Source: an uncultured Kangiella sp. (lineage in GTDB: Bacteria; Pseudomonadota; Gammaproteobacteria; Enterobacterales; Kangiellaceae). From it: a stretch of DNA of 64,000 nt. The stretch's first letter is position 1; every line of letters starts with the position of its first letter. The stretch covers positions 586,332 to 650,331 of the forward strand of contig CANMKR010000002.1 of the NCBI GenBank assembly GCA_947498625.1, written 5' to 3'. A model generated the notes under the pieces. It was not told where the DNA came from and did no database searches. It saw only the letters and a list, made by a program, of their open reading frames with translations. Positions 36,445-46,243 of the stretch are shown one piece after another. Both the position numbers and the translations under genes were made by a program.

Positions 36445-37733
36445 TTCTTAGAGTATTGTTCCACTTGCTTCCAAACTCGAATTAAATTACCAGACATGAT
36501 TTTCTCTATATCTGACTCTGAATAGCCACGCTTTAAAAATCCTTCGATAAGTGTTGGGAAACTAGCTGCATCTTTTAAACCGTTTGGTAATGTGTCGCCT
36601 ACCCCATCATAGTCAGAGCCAATCCCCACATGTTCAACTCCAACCAATTTGATGACATGATCGAAATGGTCCAATACAATTTCTAAGTCCGCAAATACAA
36701 ATGGGTTCTCTTTGATATAGTTTTCACGCCATTCAACCACTTTAGGATCGCTCGAATTCTCTATTCCCTCAGATTTCATAAATTCAGAAACCGCAGCCGA
36801 AATAGCACCATAACTATCACGAGAAGCTTGGTGAACGAAAGTTGAGCCGAAATTAATAAAAATTACACCACCATTTCCTGCCAGCTTTTTAATCATATCG
36901 TCTGACATATTGCGCTCAAAACCTGGTGTATAGTGGCGAGCAGAAGAGTGAGAGGCGATGGCAGGCACTTTGGTGACTTCCATGACGTCATAAAAAGCCT
37001 TATCAGAGACATGGGATACATCCACCATCACGCCTAGGTCGTTCATAGCAACTACTAGCTCTTTACCAAAATCACTCAGCCCATTATTAGGGCGTTTTTC
37101 ATCGTAAGAAGAATCGGATATATGATTGCTTAAAGAGTGAGACAAAGTGATATAACGAATACCGCGTTTATAAAAATGCTTAAGATTTTCCAAGCTGCTC
37201 GCTATCGGTGAGCCATTCTCCATTCCCATCGGCAGAGAAATCAATCCTTGCTTAAAGTTTTCCTGCATTTGATCGACAGAATAAGCCAAAGCAAATTTAT
37301 CCGGAGCATTACTAACAATCGCTTCTACACTATCAATCAACTTGTCCGCAAGGGCTCTACTGTCGCCACCTTCGAATTCGAGCGATGCTGGCACATAAAT
37401 CGACATAAATGGCGCAGACAAACCGCCCGCCTTTGCCCGAGGATAATCAAAGTCGCCCCCGTCGGTGGCTTGAGACACATCATCGTATTTATTTTCTAAC
37501 CGATAAGGTACATCCACATGCAGATCGGCAATAATGTACTTTTTACTAATAGTTTCGGCTTTTTCCGCCAATGAACTAATGCCAATGGCTTTATTAACTT
37601 TAGCTTCAAGGTTATCGATTACTTTCACCGGCTCTTTAGCTGGAGCCGAGCTAGTTTTTTCTTCCGGCTGACATGCCGATAAAGTTAAAACCACTGAAGC
37701 CGCTAAAAGATTGGTGATAAAAGGTGTTTTCAT
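36441..37733 (-). CDS. Membrane dipeptidase family M19 lipoprotein
   Basis: A 430-residue protein. A lipoprotein signal ends at LSAC (Cys 21). The zinc dipeptidase domain shows IIADLHVDVPYR (HxD), MENGSPIAS, VDVSHVSDKAF (metal His), IASHSSARHYTPG, and GIGSDYDGVGD. It cleaves dipeptides, possibly D-amino-acid-containing, at the periplasmic face. It overlaps the following frameshifted gene by four bases. Confidence 0.92.
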   Translation of the reverse strand: MKTPFITNLLAASVVLTLSACQPEEKTSSAPAKEPVKVIDNLEAKVNKAIGISSLAEKAETISKKYIIADLHVDVPYRLENKYDDVSQATDGGDFDYPRAKAGGLSAPFMSIYVPASLEFEGGDSRALADKLIDSVEAIVSNAPDKFALAYSVDQMQENFKQGLISLPMGMENGSPIASSLENLKHFYKRGIRYITLSHSLSNHISDSSYDEKRPNNGLSDFGKELVVAMNDLGVMVDVSHVSDKAFYDVMEVTKVPAIASHSSARHYTPGFERNMSDDMIKKLAGNGGVIFINFGSTFVHQASRDSYGAISAAVSEFMKSEGIENSSDPKVVEWRENYIKENPFVFADLEIVLDHFDHVIKLVGVEHVGIGSDYDGVGDTLPNGLKDAASFPTLIEGFLKRGYSESDIEKIMSGNLIRVWKQVEQYSKK

Positions 37734-37800
37734 ATACGAAGATTCCCATTAAGATCGAACAATTTACATCATCATAGAATTATCTAAAACGAATTACCAT

Positions 37801-38034
37801 ATGCTAGCAGCAGAGCAACAAGAAATTATCAAAGCCATTAACCAAGTCATGCCCTTTGGCAAATATCAAGGTCGTAAACTATTAGAGTTGCCTGAGCCAT
37901 ATTTGGTTTGGTTTCATAAAGAAGGCTTTCCCAATAACAGCCTCGGCCGACAATTAGCACTTATCTATGAGATTAAGCTCAATGGGCTAGAGTCTTTATT
38001 TATGCCACTGCTCAGCGACAGGTCTAGTAACTAA
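37801..38034 (+). CDS. DUF3820 family protein
   Basis: A 77-residue protein with the family core MPFGKYQGRKLLELPEPYLVWFHKEGFP, followed by LGRQLALIYEIKLNGLE. Such proteins are small and cytosolic; some are described as quorum-sensing-regulated virulence factors, but the molecular role is not known. The fold is near that of exonuclease X C-terminal modules. No strong Shine-Dalgarno sequence is seen. Confidence 0.85.
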   Translation: MLAAEQQEIIKAINQVMPFGKYQGRKLLELPEPYLVWFHKEGFPNNSLGRQLALIYEIKLNGLESLFMPLLSDRSSN

Positions 38035-38137
38035 GCTAATAACCAAGGCTAATAACTAGTTCAAATTTAGACATAATTAAGACATAGCTATTAATAATTG
38101 ATAAAATTCAGCTATAAAATCACAGCTGTGACATCCC

Positions 38138-39487
38138 TTGTTTAATTTATTACATCAAAAGCTTCAAAAAACTCTACAGAACCTTGAATTTACGCAAGAG
38201 ACTGAAATTCAGGCCAAAGCTCTGCCCCTAATCCTAGAGGGTAAAGATTTAGCGGCGAGCGCTGAAACGGGTTCTGGCAAAACTGCCGCTTATTTATTGC
38301 CTATTTTGGATAAGCTATTAAACAAAACTGTCAAAACCACCGGAACTCGCTGCTTGATATTAGTACCTACTCGCGAGCTGGCTAGACAGGTTGAAAAGCA
38401 ATTTGAGCAATTGGCTCAATTTACCAGCCTAACTGCAGGCGTCTTAACTGGCGGCGCTTCAATGCAATTTCAGCGTGCAATGCTCCGTAAAGATCCAGAA
38501 GTGCTGATCGCTACTCCAGGAAGAATTTTAGATCATAGCCAAGCTGGTGCTACCGAGTTAAAAAATCTAGAATATTTAGTGTTAGATGAAGCCGATAAGA
38601 TGCTCGATCTGGGCTTTAGTGATGATGTTACAGCTATTGCAGACTTCTGTAATGAAAATCGTCAAACACTATTATTCTCAGCGACGTTAAATGCTCGTGG
38701 TATAAAACCCGTCATTGAGAAAATGCTGAATCAACCAAGTTACCTAGTGTTGAATAGTTTTGAGGATCAGCAAAAACAAATTAAGCAGCAAATTATTCCT
38801 GCGGATGACTTAAAGCACAAAGAAAAGTTGGTCAATTGGCTACTTAAAAACGAAAAATATCGTAAGGCCATTATTTTTTGCAATACCAAGACTCAAGTGG
38901 ATCGCTTGGGTGGTTTATTAAAATATCACAAGCATGCCACTGGTACTTTACATGGCGATAACTCGCAGGAAATTCGCAATCAAGTCATGATGCAATTCCG
39001 TGATAATAAATTTAATGTTTTAGTGGCTTCCGACGTGGCGGCTCGTGGTTTAGATGTCAAAGAAGTAGATTTAGTAATTAATTTTGATATGGCGCAAACT
39101 GGCGATGACTATATTCACCGTATTGGTAGGACCGGTCGTGCAGGAGAATCAGGAACCGCGATTTCACTGATAAGTTCACGCGAGTGGAATTTAATGGCGA
39201 CCATTGAGAACTTCCTTAAAACCAAGTTTGAAAAACGTCTCATTCAATCTTTATTAGGAAAATACACAGGACCAAAGAACCTTAAATCGAATGGTAAAGC
39301 TGCCACTAAGGGCAAACGCTCTGGCGGCAAAAAGCTCACCGCCAGGGAAAAGAAACGCTTAGATAAAAAACAAGCCAAGAAAAATTCGCCCAAGTTAGAA
39401 CCAGAAGATAGCATCGCAAACAGCAAACCAAAAAAGAAATTTGGCGGTTTAAGTGACGGTCCGATTAAACCGTTAAGAACTAAATAA
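38138..39487 (+). CDS. DEAD-box RNA helicase, SrmB-like, TTG start
   Basis: A 449-residue protein with all core motifs: ETEIQAKALP (Q motif), SAETGSGKT (I), PTRELA (Ia), TPGR (Ib), LDEADKM (II), SATL (III), FCNTKTQVD (IV), DVAARGLD (V) and HRIGRTGRAG (VI). A Lys-rich tail (about 390-449) probably binds RNA. TTG at 38138 is the only start, since a stop codon lies three codons upstream. Ribosome assembly at low temperature is the role of SrmB; assignment to that branch rather than RhlE is uncertain. Confidence 0.92.
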   Translation: MFNLLHQKLQKTLQNLEFTQETEIQAKALPLILEGKDLAASAETGSGKTAAYLLPILDKLLNKTVKTTGTRCLILVPTRELARQVEKQFEQLAQFTSLTAGVLTGGASMQFQRAMLRKDPEVLIATPGRILDHSQAGATELKNLEYLVLDEADKMLDLGFSDDVTAIADFCNENRQTLLFSATLNARGIKPVIEKMLNQPSYLVLNSFEDQQKQIKQQIIPADDLKHKEKLVNWLLKNEKYRKAIIFCNTKTQVDRLGGLLKYHKHATGTLHGDNSQEIRNQVMMQFRDNKFNVLVASDVAARGLDVKEVDLVINFDMAQTGDDYIHRIGRTGRAGESGTAISLISSREWNLMATIENFLKTKFEKRLIQSLLGKYTGPKNLKSNGKAATKGKRSGGKKLTAREKKRLDKKQAKKNSPKLEPEDSIANSKPKKKFGGLSDGPIKPLRTK

Positions 39488-39499
39488 CACTCTATTAGT

Positions 39500-39958
39500 A
39501 TGCAGATTTTTGTAGATGCGGATGCCTGCCCTGTAGTCATTAGAGACATTCTAATAAAGGCTGCCATCCGTACTAAAGTAAGCCTCACTTTTATCGCTAA
39601 CCATTATGTTCCGGTTCCGAAAATCGAAAATATAAAATCATTGCAAGTTCCAAAAGGGTTTGATGTGGCGGATGATGAGATTGTTAAACGAGTCGATGCG
39701 AACGACTTGGTTATAACTTCAGATATCCCGTTAGCCGCAGAGGCTATCGAGAAAGGTGCAATAGCTTTGAGTTCACGTGGAGAGCTATTTGATAAATCCA
39801 ATATCCGACAACGCTTGAATATGCGAGACTTTATGGACTCTATGCGTGAAACCCTTGAAGCTTCTGGCCAAAACCGTGGCGGGCCACCGCCTCTATCTCA
39901 GTCGGACAGGCAGTCTTTTGCCAACCATCTCGATAAGTATTTAGCCTCTATCCGATAA
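39500..39958 (+). CDS. YaiI/YqxD family protein (UPF0178)
   Basis: A 152-residue protein, a PIN-like domain family. It begins [21 protein letters not shown] and shows [21 protein letters not shown] and [17 protein letters not shown]. The conserved acidic residues suggest a metal-dependent nuclease fold, but activity is unproven. It follows the helicase by 12 bases and probably shares its transcript. Confidence 0.9.
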   Translation: MQIFVDADACPVVIRDILIKAAIRTKVSLTFIANHYVPVPKIENIKSLQVPKGFDVADDEIVKRVDANDLVITSDIPLAAEAIEKGAIALSSRGELFDKSNIRQRLNMRDFMDSMRETLEASGQNRGGPPPLSQSDRQSFANHLDKYLASIR

Positions 39959-40015
39959 AAGCTTCTCTAAAACGCAGATTTAACAAAGATTTAACGCTAA
40001 CTGTTAGATAAACCC

Positions 40016-40044
40016 TTGAATTCCAAACCATTTATCATAATATA
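40016..40044 (+). promoter_or_regulatory. Putative sigma-70 promoter of the coiled-coil gene cluster
   Basis: TTGAAT (40016-40021) and TAATAT or TATAAA about 16-18 bases later fit a sigma-70 promoter, in a 141-base spacer. The first ORF then has CAGGAG seven bases before its ATG at 40100, a very good ribosome binding site. Confidence 0.4.
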
Positions 40045-40099
40045 AAGATAAGAACACAAAACAATGACTGTTCACTAAAATGGACCACAGGAGAAAATC

Positions 40100-41281
40100 A
40101 TGTCTAGCACTACGATTACCGCTATGCCGTTAAAATATTTAGACCAAGCAATGAACAAGTTACGCGACTTGGGATTGATGCCTGAAAAAACAGATGAGGC
40201 TCCTGTTATCAGTCTGATCAATAAAATTTCTGACTTAGATGAAGAAAAAACTATCGCCATTGCTAGAACCTTAAACCAAGCTTCGCTATTTAACGAAGTA
40301 GTACGCGAGCAAATTCAAGCTATGCGTATTGGCGAGCGCTATGAAGGCATTACCGAACGATTTAACTCTATACGTGATGATGCTAAAGAAATGGTCGACC
40401 AATTAGAAGATGGCAAGATTGACGTCATGGAGCGGATTGGTAATGTATGGATGAAAGTCACTCGTGGCGACATCCCTACTCGATTCCAAAAGATTCGCGA
40501 AACTTACTTGGAAGTTGCAGCAGATACCAAAGACCAAATTGAGCGTGAACAAATTATTTTGGATGCTTATCGTGACTTTAGAGGCGCTTTAAAAGAGTCG
40601 GAAGTTTTAGCTTTAAATGTTTTAAAGAAAGCCGACGCAGAACTAGAGCAAGCAAAAACTAATTTGAGTAATGCTGCAAAAGATATTGAAACCAATACTA
40701 ATGAAGATCGCGAACATATAGCGCGATTAGAGCTTGCTCGTGATGAGCGTTTACGCGATTTACAGAACTCGGATGATCGTTATCAAATTACCAAAGACTT
40801 ATCGGATAACTTAACTATTTCTTATAACACCTCTGAAGCGGTCATGGCGCGCTTATTGCAGACCACTAATGCCAAAGAACGCGTTTATTCGCAATCAGTT
40901 ACTTTCTTTGGCACTAATGAAACAGTCTTTACTGCTTTATCAGCCTCATTTACTGGCTTGCATGGTTTACATGAAGCGACAGAAACCTTAAAAAGCATGA
41001 AAGAAGGCATCAATCAAAGTTTAGAAATATTAGGCGAAGTTGGCGACAAAGTTCAAGAAGAAGCGTTACGTGAAGGTTATGGTGCCACTATTAAAGCTGA
41101 ATCAGTGAAAAAGTTGGTAGACTCTATTGTAAATTTCCAAGAGCGCTCAGTTAACTTAATAGAAGAGATGCGTGACCAAGCAACTCGAAATGCTGAAGAA
41201 GTTCGTTTGGCCGCTGAAGATGGTAAACGTCGTCTGGCAGAATTGGCTAGCCGAGGTAATGCTTTAGTAATTAATGCCTAA
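40100..41281 (+). CDS. Coiled-coil protein of unknown function, cluster gene 1
   Basis: A 393-residue protein. It is almost wholly helical and charged, with heptad-like stretches at about 150-260 and 330-385, and a conserved-looking FFGTNETVFTALSASFTGLHGLHEATETL block near 270-300. There is no signal peptide or membrane segment. Relatives tend to be annotated as 'cell surface protein' without support. TelA- or PspA/ESCRT-III-like roles in membrane remodelling are conceivable from architecture only. It leads a compact three-gene cluster with gaps of 16 and 43 bases. Confidence 0.8.
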   Translation: MSSTTITAMPLKYLDQAMNKLRDLGLMPEKTDEAPVISLINKISDLDEEKTIAIARTLNQASLFNEVVREQIQAMRIGERYEGITERFNSIRDDAKEMVDQLEDGKIDVMERIGNVWMKVTRGDIPTRFQKIRETYLEVAADTKDQIEREQIILDAYRDFRGALKESEVLALNVLKKADAELEQAKTNLSNAAKDIETNTNEDREHIARLELARDERLRDLQNSDDRYQITKDLSDNLTISYNTSEAVMARLLQTTNAKERVYSQSVTFFGTNETVFTALSASFTGLHGLHEATETLKSMKEGINQSLEILGEVGDKVQEEALREGYGATIKAESVKKLVDSIVNFQERSVNLIEEMRDQATRNAEEVRLAAEDGKRRLAELASRGNALVINA

Positions 41282-41297
41282 TTCAATAAGTTACTGA

Positions 41298-42584
41298 ATG
41301 ACCAAAAAACCTAAAACGCAGCATAATATCCCTTTGTCGGATGTCATGTTGGCGATGGATATAGCAGATACTATTCGGCATCGAGAGCGAGTCGTTGAGA
41401 AAGAGTTATCCGCTGAAGAGCGCGAAAAAGCGCTATTCGAAAAAGTCAAAGCAACCTATGCCAGTCAAGGAATAGAAGTTAGTGACGCTACTATTCAAGA
41501 GGCAATAGAAGCAATAGAAGATGAACGCTTCGCTTACAAACCGCCTAAAGCTTCTTTGTTTACTAAATTTGCTCATGCTTATATCAATAGAAAGAAATGG
41601 GGAAAAGGCTTAGCTTTTATTGGGGGAATTGTGGGCTTAGCTTGGGCAGCCACATGGGCTATATTTACCCTGCCGCAGCAAAGAGAACTAGATGAGAAAG
41701 CTCAGGCTTTTAATCAATCGATTGTGACGGCCAATACGAATGAAGAAACTTTACAGTCTCGTTTAGACTCGCTGGTAGCAGAGCTTAACCGCGCTACAAA
41801 ACCAAAAGATCCTCAATTAACTGCTTTATTTGATCGACAAAAGCAAACAGCGTTTCAGTTATTAAAAACTTCTGCTACTCATATTGATGCTGCTCGCACT
41901 CTTCGATTAGCGCCTAATTTTGTTCCTCAAAACTTTAAAGAAATTGATCCTAAAATGAGCGGCTCTTTACAGATTCTAGAAAGACAGCAACAGGAATTAT
42001 CGAAAGCTGAAAACAAACTAAACGAAGCCGAAGTTAGTATCAAGCAATTACATCAGTTGAATCTGTTACCAAACGAATTATTAAACTTACGCAATCAAGC
42101 AATAGAGATTGCTAAAGTTGCTAAAGCAGAAAGTCTTGCAGAAGAATTCTACCGTAAGGGATTGGCTGCAATTCAGGGGTTAGATATAGCTAGCGCCAAT
42201 GGAGCCACAACCGACTTGAAAGAGCTGATTGACGATTTACAGCTTAACTATGAACTGAGAATTGTTTATAGGCATGGCGAGCGTACTGGTGTTTGGAGAC
42301 AACCTGAAATTAATCGTAATGCTAGAAATTATTACATTATTGTTGAGGCCTACAGTAAAGATAATAGAACCATTCAAGTTCCTATTATCAATGAAGAAAC
42401 TGGTAATATTCAGCGAGTCAGCAAATGGGGCTTGCGGGTAGACAAGTCTATCTATGATCAAATTGCTAGCGATAAACAGGACGACGGTATAGTGCAAAAC
42501 AATATTTTTGGTAATAAAGCTTATGGCGAGCTGACGGTGAATTATCGTTTTCCCACCAGCGGAAAAGCAATTACTCGATGGTAA
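41298..42584 (+). CDS. Single-helix membrane protein, DUF6384-like, cluster gene 2
   Basis: A 428-residue protein. The N-terminal 95 residues are cytosolic (PLSDVMLAMDIADTIRHRERVVEKEL), followed by one membrane helix (GLAFIGGIVGLAWAATWAIF) at about 103-122, a coiled-coil stretch to about 280, and a C-terminal globular domain (ELRIVYRHGERTGVWRQPEINRNARNYYIIVE) on the far side. It appears to match DUF6384. It would anchor the cluster to the inner membrane and place the C-terminal domain in the periplasm. Confidence 0.78.
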   Translation: MTKKPKTQHNIPLSDVMLAMDIADTIRHRERVVEKELSAEEREKALFEKVKATYASQGIEVSDATIQEAIEAIEDERFAYKPPKASLFTKFAHAYINRKKWGKGLAFIGGIVGLAWAATWAIFTLPQQRELDEKAQAFNQSIVTANTNEETLQSRLDSLVAELNRATKPKDPQLTALFDRQKQTAFQLLKTSATHIDAARTLRLAPNFVPQNFKEIDPKMSGSLQILERQQQELSKAENKLNEAEVSIKQLHQLNLLPNELLNLRNQAIEIAKVAKAESLAEEFYRKGLAAIQGLDIASANGATTDLKELIDDLQLNYELRIVYRHGERTGVWRQPEINRNARNYYIIVEAYSKDNRTIQVPIINEETGNIQRVSKWGLRVDKSIYDQIASDKQDDGIVQNNIFGNKAYGELTVNYRFPTSGKAITRW

Positions 42585-42627
42585 TTAATATGAATAATAC
42601 TCTGCTTAAAAAGGATAAATCGTAATT

Positions 42628-44085
42628 ATGTATTCAGGGCGTCAGGCTTTAAGTGATATTGATCAGAGTTTACAAAAAATTCGTTCAGAATTATCGCAAA
42701 CAGATTATGAATTAGAGCGATATGGTCAGAAACTATTAGGCTTGCGCCAACAAGAATCTGAGAGTTACCGCCAGCTAGCAAAAATGCGCCTTGATGCAAT
42801 TCAAGCAAATCAATTATCAGAGCAACTAGACTATGCGGAACGACAAGCTGCGCAGTTACTAATTCAGCGTAACGATCAAATCGAAATTATTGCAAAAAAA
42901 ATAGAGGTCTCGCAAACTGATCAGTTAAAATATGATCAAGAGCGTAATCAGCAAGCGATTGAGCTCGATAAAGCTGTAGAAGCTTTGGAAGATCTTTTAG
43001 CTGAAGTTGATGGTAAACTTGAAACGGATAAGGCCTTTTTGCAACAGCAACTAACGGCGCAAGATTTAGTGGATATGGCATCTAATGCCAATGATAAAAC
43101 TACTCAAGCAGAACAAGAATTAGAAGATAAAGGTGCGCCTTATCGAGCCGATAAAATTTTCATGTATTTATGGCAACGCCAATATGGCACCAGTCAGTAT
43201 GATGCAGGTTTCATCACTCGATTTTTTGATAAAAAATTAGCTAAACATATCGATTATGATCAAGCTCGAGTCAATTATTTCACCTTGACCAATATACCCA
43301 AAAAGCTTGCAGAGCATACTGAAAACCTACAACAACAAGCGCAAAATGAGCTTGCAAAATTGCAGCAGATGCAAAGGAACTTTGAAATTGATGCCGGCGC
43401 AGAGCAATTAGAAAGCACTGTCGCTCTAGAAAGAAAAAAACTATCATCCATTGATCAAAAGCTCACCACAGAAGAAGAAAACTACCAATATCTGATTAAA
43501 GAGCGCGAGTCATTTAACTTAGAGACTGACAAGTACATTGCTAAAGCTATAAGCATTCTTATGGAAAGTTTTAAAGCCGAACCAATTTCCCAATTGCAGT
43601 ATGAAGCAAGGCAAACTGAAAGCCCCAGAGACGATCACCTGACCCATCAACTGTTATCATTAAAAGAAGATAAGTCACTTCTAGAAGAGAGCATTTCTTC
43701 ACTGCAAGCAACTCATAGAAGCGTTAATAATAAACTTGAAAATTTAAAAGAAGTTCGCAGAAAGTTTAAGCGCTCTGACTATGACGCTTATAATTCAAAA
43801 TTTAAAGACGGCGCTATTTTATCGGGAATTCTTGCTCAATTTATTGGTGATCAAGTTACTGCTAAAGAACTTTGGCGAATATTTAAGCGCAGTCAAAGGT
43901 TTGAAAAGCGCCGCTATACTCAAAGGCATGGCGGCATTGGCCTTCCCGGCGGTATTAACTTCCCTAGCAGTAATCGCGGCCCAAGTATAAAGTTTCCTCG
44001 CGGCATTCGCTTTCCCTCTGGCTGGGGTGGCGGCGGCTCTTCTTCGGGCGGCGGTGGCGGCTTTAAAACAGGGGGCGGATTTTAG
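42628..44085 (+). CDS. Long coiled-coil protein with Gly-rich tail, cluster gene 3
   Basis: A 485-residue protein. Residues 1-150 and 210-380 are predicted coiled coil (rich in Gln, Glu and Leu heptads). A middle region with YLWQRQYGTSQYDAGFITRFFDKKLAKHI may be globular. The end is basic, then GWGGGGSSSGGGGGFKTGGGF. No signal peptide is seen. The Gly-rich tail resembles those of membrane-associated assembly proteins. It completes the trio and is convergent with a membrane protein gene nine bases away. Confidence 0.8.
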   Translation: MYSGRQALSDIDQSLQKIRSELSQTDYELERYGQKLLGLRQQESESYRQLAKMRLDAIQANQLSEQLDYAERQAAQLLIQRNDQIEIIAKKIEVSQTDQLKYDQERNQQAIELDKAVEALEDLLAEVDGKLETDKAFLQQQLTAQDLVDMASNANDKTTQAEQELEDKGAPYRADKIFMYLWQRQYGTSQYDAGFITRFFDKKLAKHIDYDQARVNYFTLTNIPKKLAEHTENLQQQAQNELAKLQQMQRNFEIDAGAEQLESTVALERKKLSSIDQKLTTEEENYQYLIKERESFNLETDKYIAKAISILMESFKAEPISQLQYEARQTESPRDDHLTHQLLSLKEDKSLLEESISSLQATHRSVNNKLENLKEVRRKFKRSDYDAYNSKFKDGAILSGILAQFIGDQVTAKELWRIFKRSQRFEKRRYTQRHGGIGLPGGINFPSSNRGPSIKFPRGIRFPSGWGGGGSSSGGGGGFKTGGGF

Positions 44086-44093
44086 CCTTATAG

Positions 44094-44495
44094 TTACCCT
44101 TTTGCAGGGAACAAGGATTTTAAGAATAGCCCTATTCCACCGAAGCAAAGCACTAGAATTACAATCAAGTCAAAGGCACTCATTGGTCTAAAACTAAACT
44201 GGGTTGAAGCAATAACTCCAAATATTAACGCTAATATAGAACCAACGGTTAAAAACCAGCCTAAATAATTTCGATGGTTATAAAATAACACCACGATACC
44301 AGCAACAAATGGGATCATGATCATGCCTGAAGTTACGCCAAAACCACCGAAGGCTGAAAAGCTGTATAGGCGAGTGCCAAAACCAAATTGTGAATAGATA
44401 TGGATTGAATTAAGCAGCAAATAAAAACCAATCACCATCATGGTTAAACCCACAAAAAATTGCCATTCACCACCTCTTGTACCGCCTGCGCCCAT
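44094..44495 (-). CDS. Four-helix membrane protein of unknown function
   Basis: A 133-residue protein, with four hydrophobic segments (about 12-28, 45-68, 77-94 and 106-127) after a Gly-rich MGAGGTRGGEW start. No family was recognised. It ends nine bases from the end of the coiled-coil cluster on the other strand, so it may belong to the same functional unit. A clear ribosome binding site (AGGAGTGA-like) precedes the ATG. Confidence 0.7.
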   Translation of the reverse strand: MGAGGTRGGEWQFFVGLTMMVIGFYLLLNSIHIYSQFGFGTRLYSFSAFGGFGVTSGMIMIPFVAGIVVLFYNHRNYLGWFLTVGSILALIFGVIASTQFSFRPMSAFDLIVILVLCFGGIGLFLKSLFPAKG

Positions 44496-44533
44496 AAGTC
44501 ACTCCTTAAATTTTATATCACTGAATGTTTTTA

Positions 44534-45592
44534 TTAACGGTAATACTCTAACCGATTTTTGTAATTTTTTCTCAATAAATCAAACTCTTGTGCTATCCGC
44601 TCACTATCAAATCTGCTGGTATCTCTTAAAGCTAAGTCATCTTCCTTAATATCATAAAAAGGTTTTAGCGAATCATGTAAGTCTGCCAAATACTTTGGCT
44701 TTTGCCATAACAAGCTATTCGGAAATAATGACTCTAAAGGAATACTGGGCTCTTTATTCAGCCAACGTCTTATTGCTTGATACAAATAATAAGTACCACG
44801 AACTTTTCCTTCTAGGCTATAGCCGGCGATATGCGAAGTACCAATTAAGCACTTTTCCAATAACGCAGGGTTTAGTCGAGGCTCTTGCTCCCAAACATCT
44901 AATACAAACTCTACGGATTTATCACTGTTAGCAATTTCTAATGCCGCCAGGTTATCAAGAACAGCACCTCTCGATGAGTTAATCAATAAAGAGTCACCCC
45001 GCATTTTTGATAAAAAGCTCTGACCAATTAGATGATAGGTAGGATGTTCACCGGTTTTACTTAAAGGGACATGGCAAGTCACAATCTCGCATTGTGAAAT
45101 AGTATCTAATGAGACAAATTTTCGTTCATCATCTGTACTTTCTAACAAAGGATCATTTAGTAAGTAATTTATGCCAATATGATCAAGCAGGCGGCTAAGT
45201 TTCGTACCAACATTGCCTGCTCCTATAATGCCCACCGTTACTTGTGACAAGTCTAATCTCTTATCATTCGACCAATAAGCAATAGCGGTTAATACATATT
45301 CAGCTACCGCTTGAGCGTTACAGCCTGCCGCATCTGAAAATTCAATTTCAGATTGTTGCAAATAATCTAAGTCAATATGATCGGTGCCAATGGTTGCAGT
45401 TCCAATAAATTTAACAGGCGTATTTTGCAAAAGAGCTTGATTAACTTGAGTAATAGAACGAACCAATAATATATCCACATCTTGCAGATCAGTATTGGTA
45501 ATAGCTCTACCTGCCTTGCGCTCAATCCAACAGAAGTCTGCAAATAGCTCATCAACCATTGGCATATTTTCATCAGCAAGCAGTGTCAGCAT
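44534..45592 (-). CDS. pdxB: 4-phosphoerythronate dehydrogenase PdxB
   Basis: A 352-residue D-isomer 2-hydroxyacid dehydrogenase. It begins LLADENMPMVDELF, has the NAD site VGIIGAGNVGTKLSRLL and the catalytic blocks LLINSSRGAVLDN and GTSHIAGYSLEGK. The C-terminal PdxB-specific domain follows. It acts in the DXP-dependent pyridoxal phosphate route. Confidence 0.95.
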   Translation of the reverse strand: MLTLLADENMPMVDELFADFCWIERKAGRAITNTDLQDVDILLVRSITQVNQALLQNTPVKFIGTATIGTDHIDLDYLQQSEIEFSDAAGCNAQAVAEYVLTAIAYWSNDKRLDLSQVTVGIIGAGNVGTKLSRLLDHIGINYLLNDPLLESTDDERKFVSLDTISQCEIVTCHVPLSKTGEHPTYHLIGQSFLSKMRGDSLLINSSRGAVLDNLAALEIANSDKSVEFVLDVWEQEPRLNPALLEKCLIGTSHIAGYSLEGKVRGTYYLYQAIRRWLNKEPSIPLESLFPNSLLWQKPKYLADLHDSLKPFYDIKEDDLALRDTSRFDSERIAQEFDLLRKNYKNRLEYYR

Positions 45593-45687
45593 AAATAAGT
45601 CTCAATTAGTAAATTTTGTGGATATTTATTTGGGTATTTTAGCGTCTTCCTTTAAACTTAAGCTAGTTATTATTAATAAGGATCCGC

Positions 45688-46242
45688 ATGAGCGACAAAT
45701 TAGCCGGTTTATACCACAATATCTTAGAAGAAATTGGCGAAGATACCCAAAGAGATGGCATTTTAGATACTCCAAAACGAGCAGCTAAAGCCATGAAATT
45801 CTTAACCAAGGGCTATGAGCAATCTTTAGAGGAAGTGGTAAATAACGCCATTTTTGAATCTGATAATGACTCTATGGTTATTGTCAAAGATATTGAGCTT
45901 TATTCAATGTGCGAACATCATATGCTACCTTTTGTCGGCAAAGTCCATATTGGTTATCTACCTACAGGAAAAGTTTTGGGCCTGTCGAAACTAGCGCGCA
46001 TTACCGACATGTTTGCTCGCCGATTACAAATTCAAGAAAACCTAACTAAGCAGATTGCTGAAGCGGTACAAGAAGTCACTGACGCATCCGGAGTTGGCGT
46101 TATCGTTGAAGCAAAACATATGTGCATGATGATGCGCGGCGTTGAAAAGCAAAACTCGGTCATGACCAGTTCAACCATGCTGGGACAATTTCGAAAAGAT
46201 GAGAAAACCCGTAACGAGTTTATTAGTCTGATTAGTAAGTAA
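45688..46242 (+). CDS. folE: GTP cyclohydrolase I FolE
   Basis: A 184-residue protein. It makes 7,8-dihydroneopterin triphosphate for folate. Zinc and active-site motifs are present: [27 protein letters not shown] and [24 protein letters not shown] is the ribosome binding site. mnmC begins two bases after the stop. Confidence 0.97.
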   Translation: MSDKLAGLYHNILEEIGEDTQRDGILDTPKRAAKAMKFLTKGYEQSLEEVVNNAIFESDNDSMVIVKDIELYSMCEHHMLPFVGKVHIGYLPTGKVLGLSKLARITDMFARRLQIQENLTKQIAEAVQEVTDASGVGVIVEAKHMCMMMRGVEKQNSVMTSSTMLGQFRKDEKTRNEFISLISK

Positions 46243-46243
46243 T

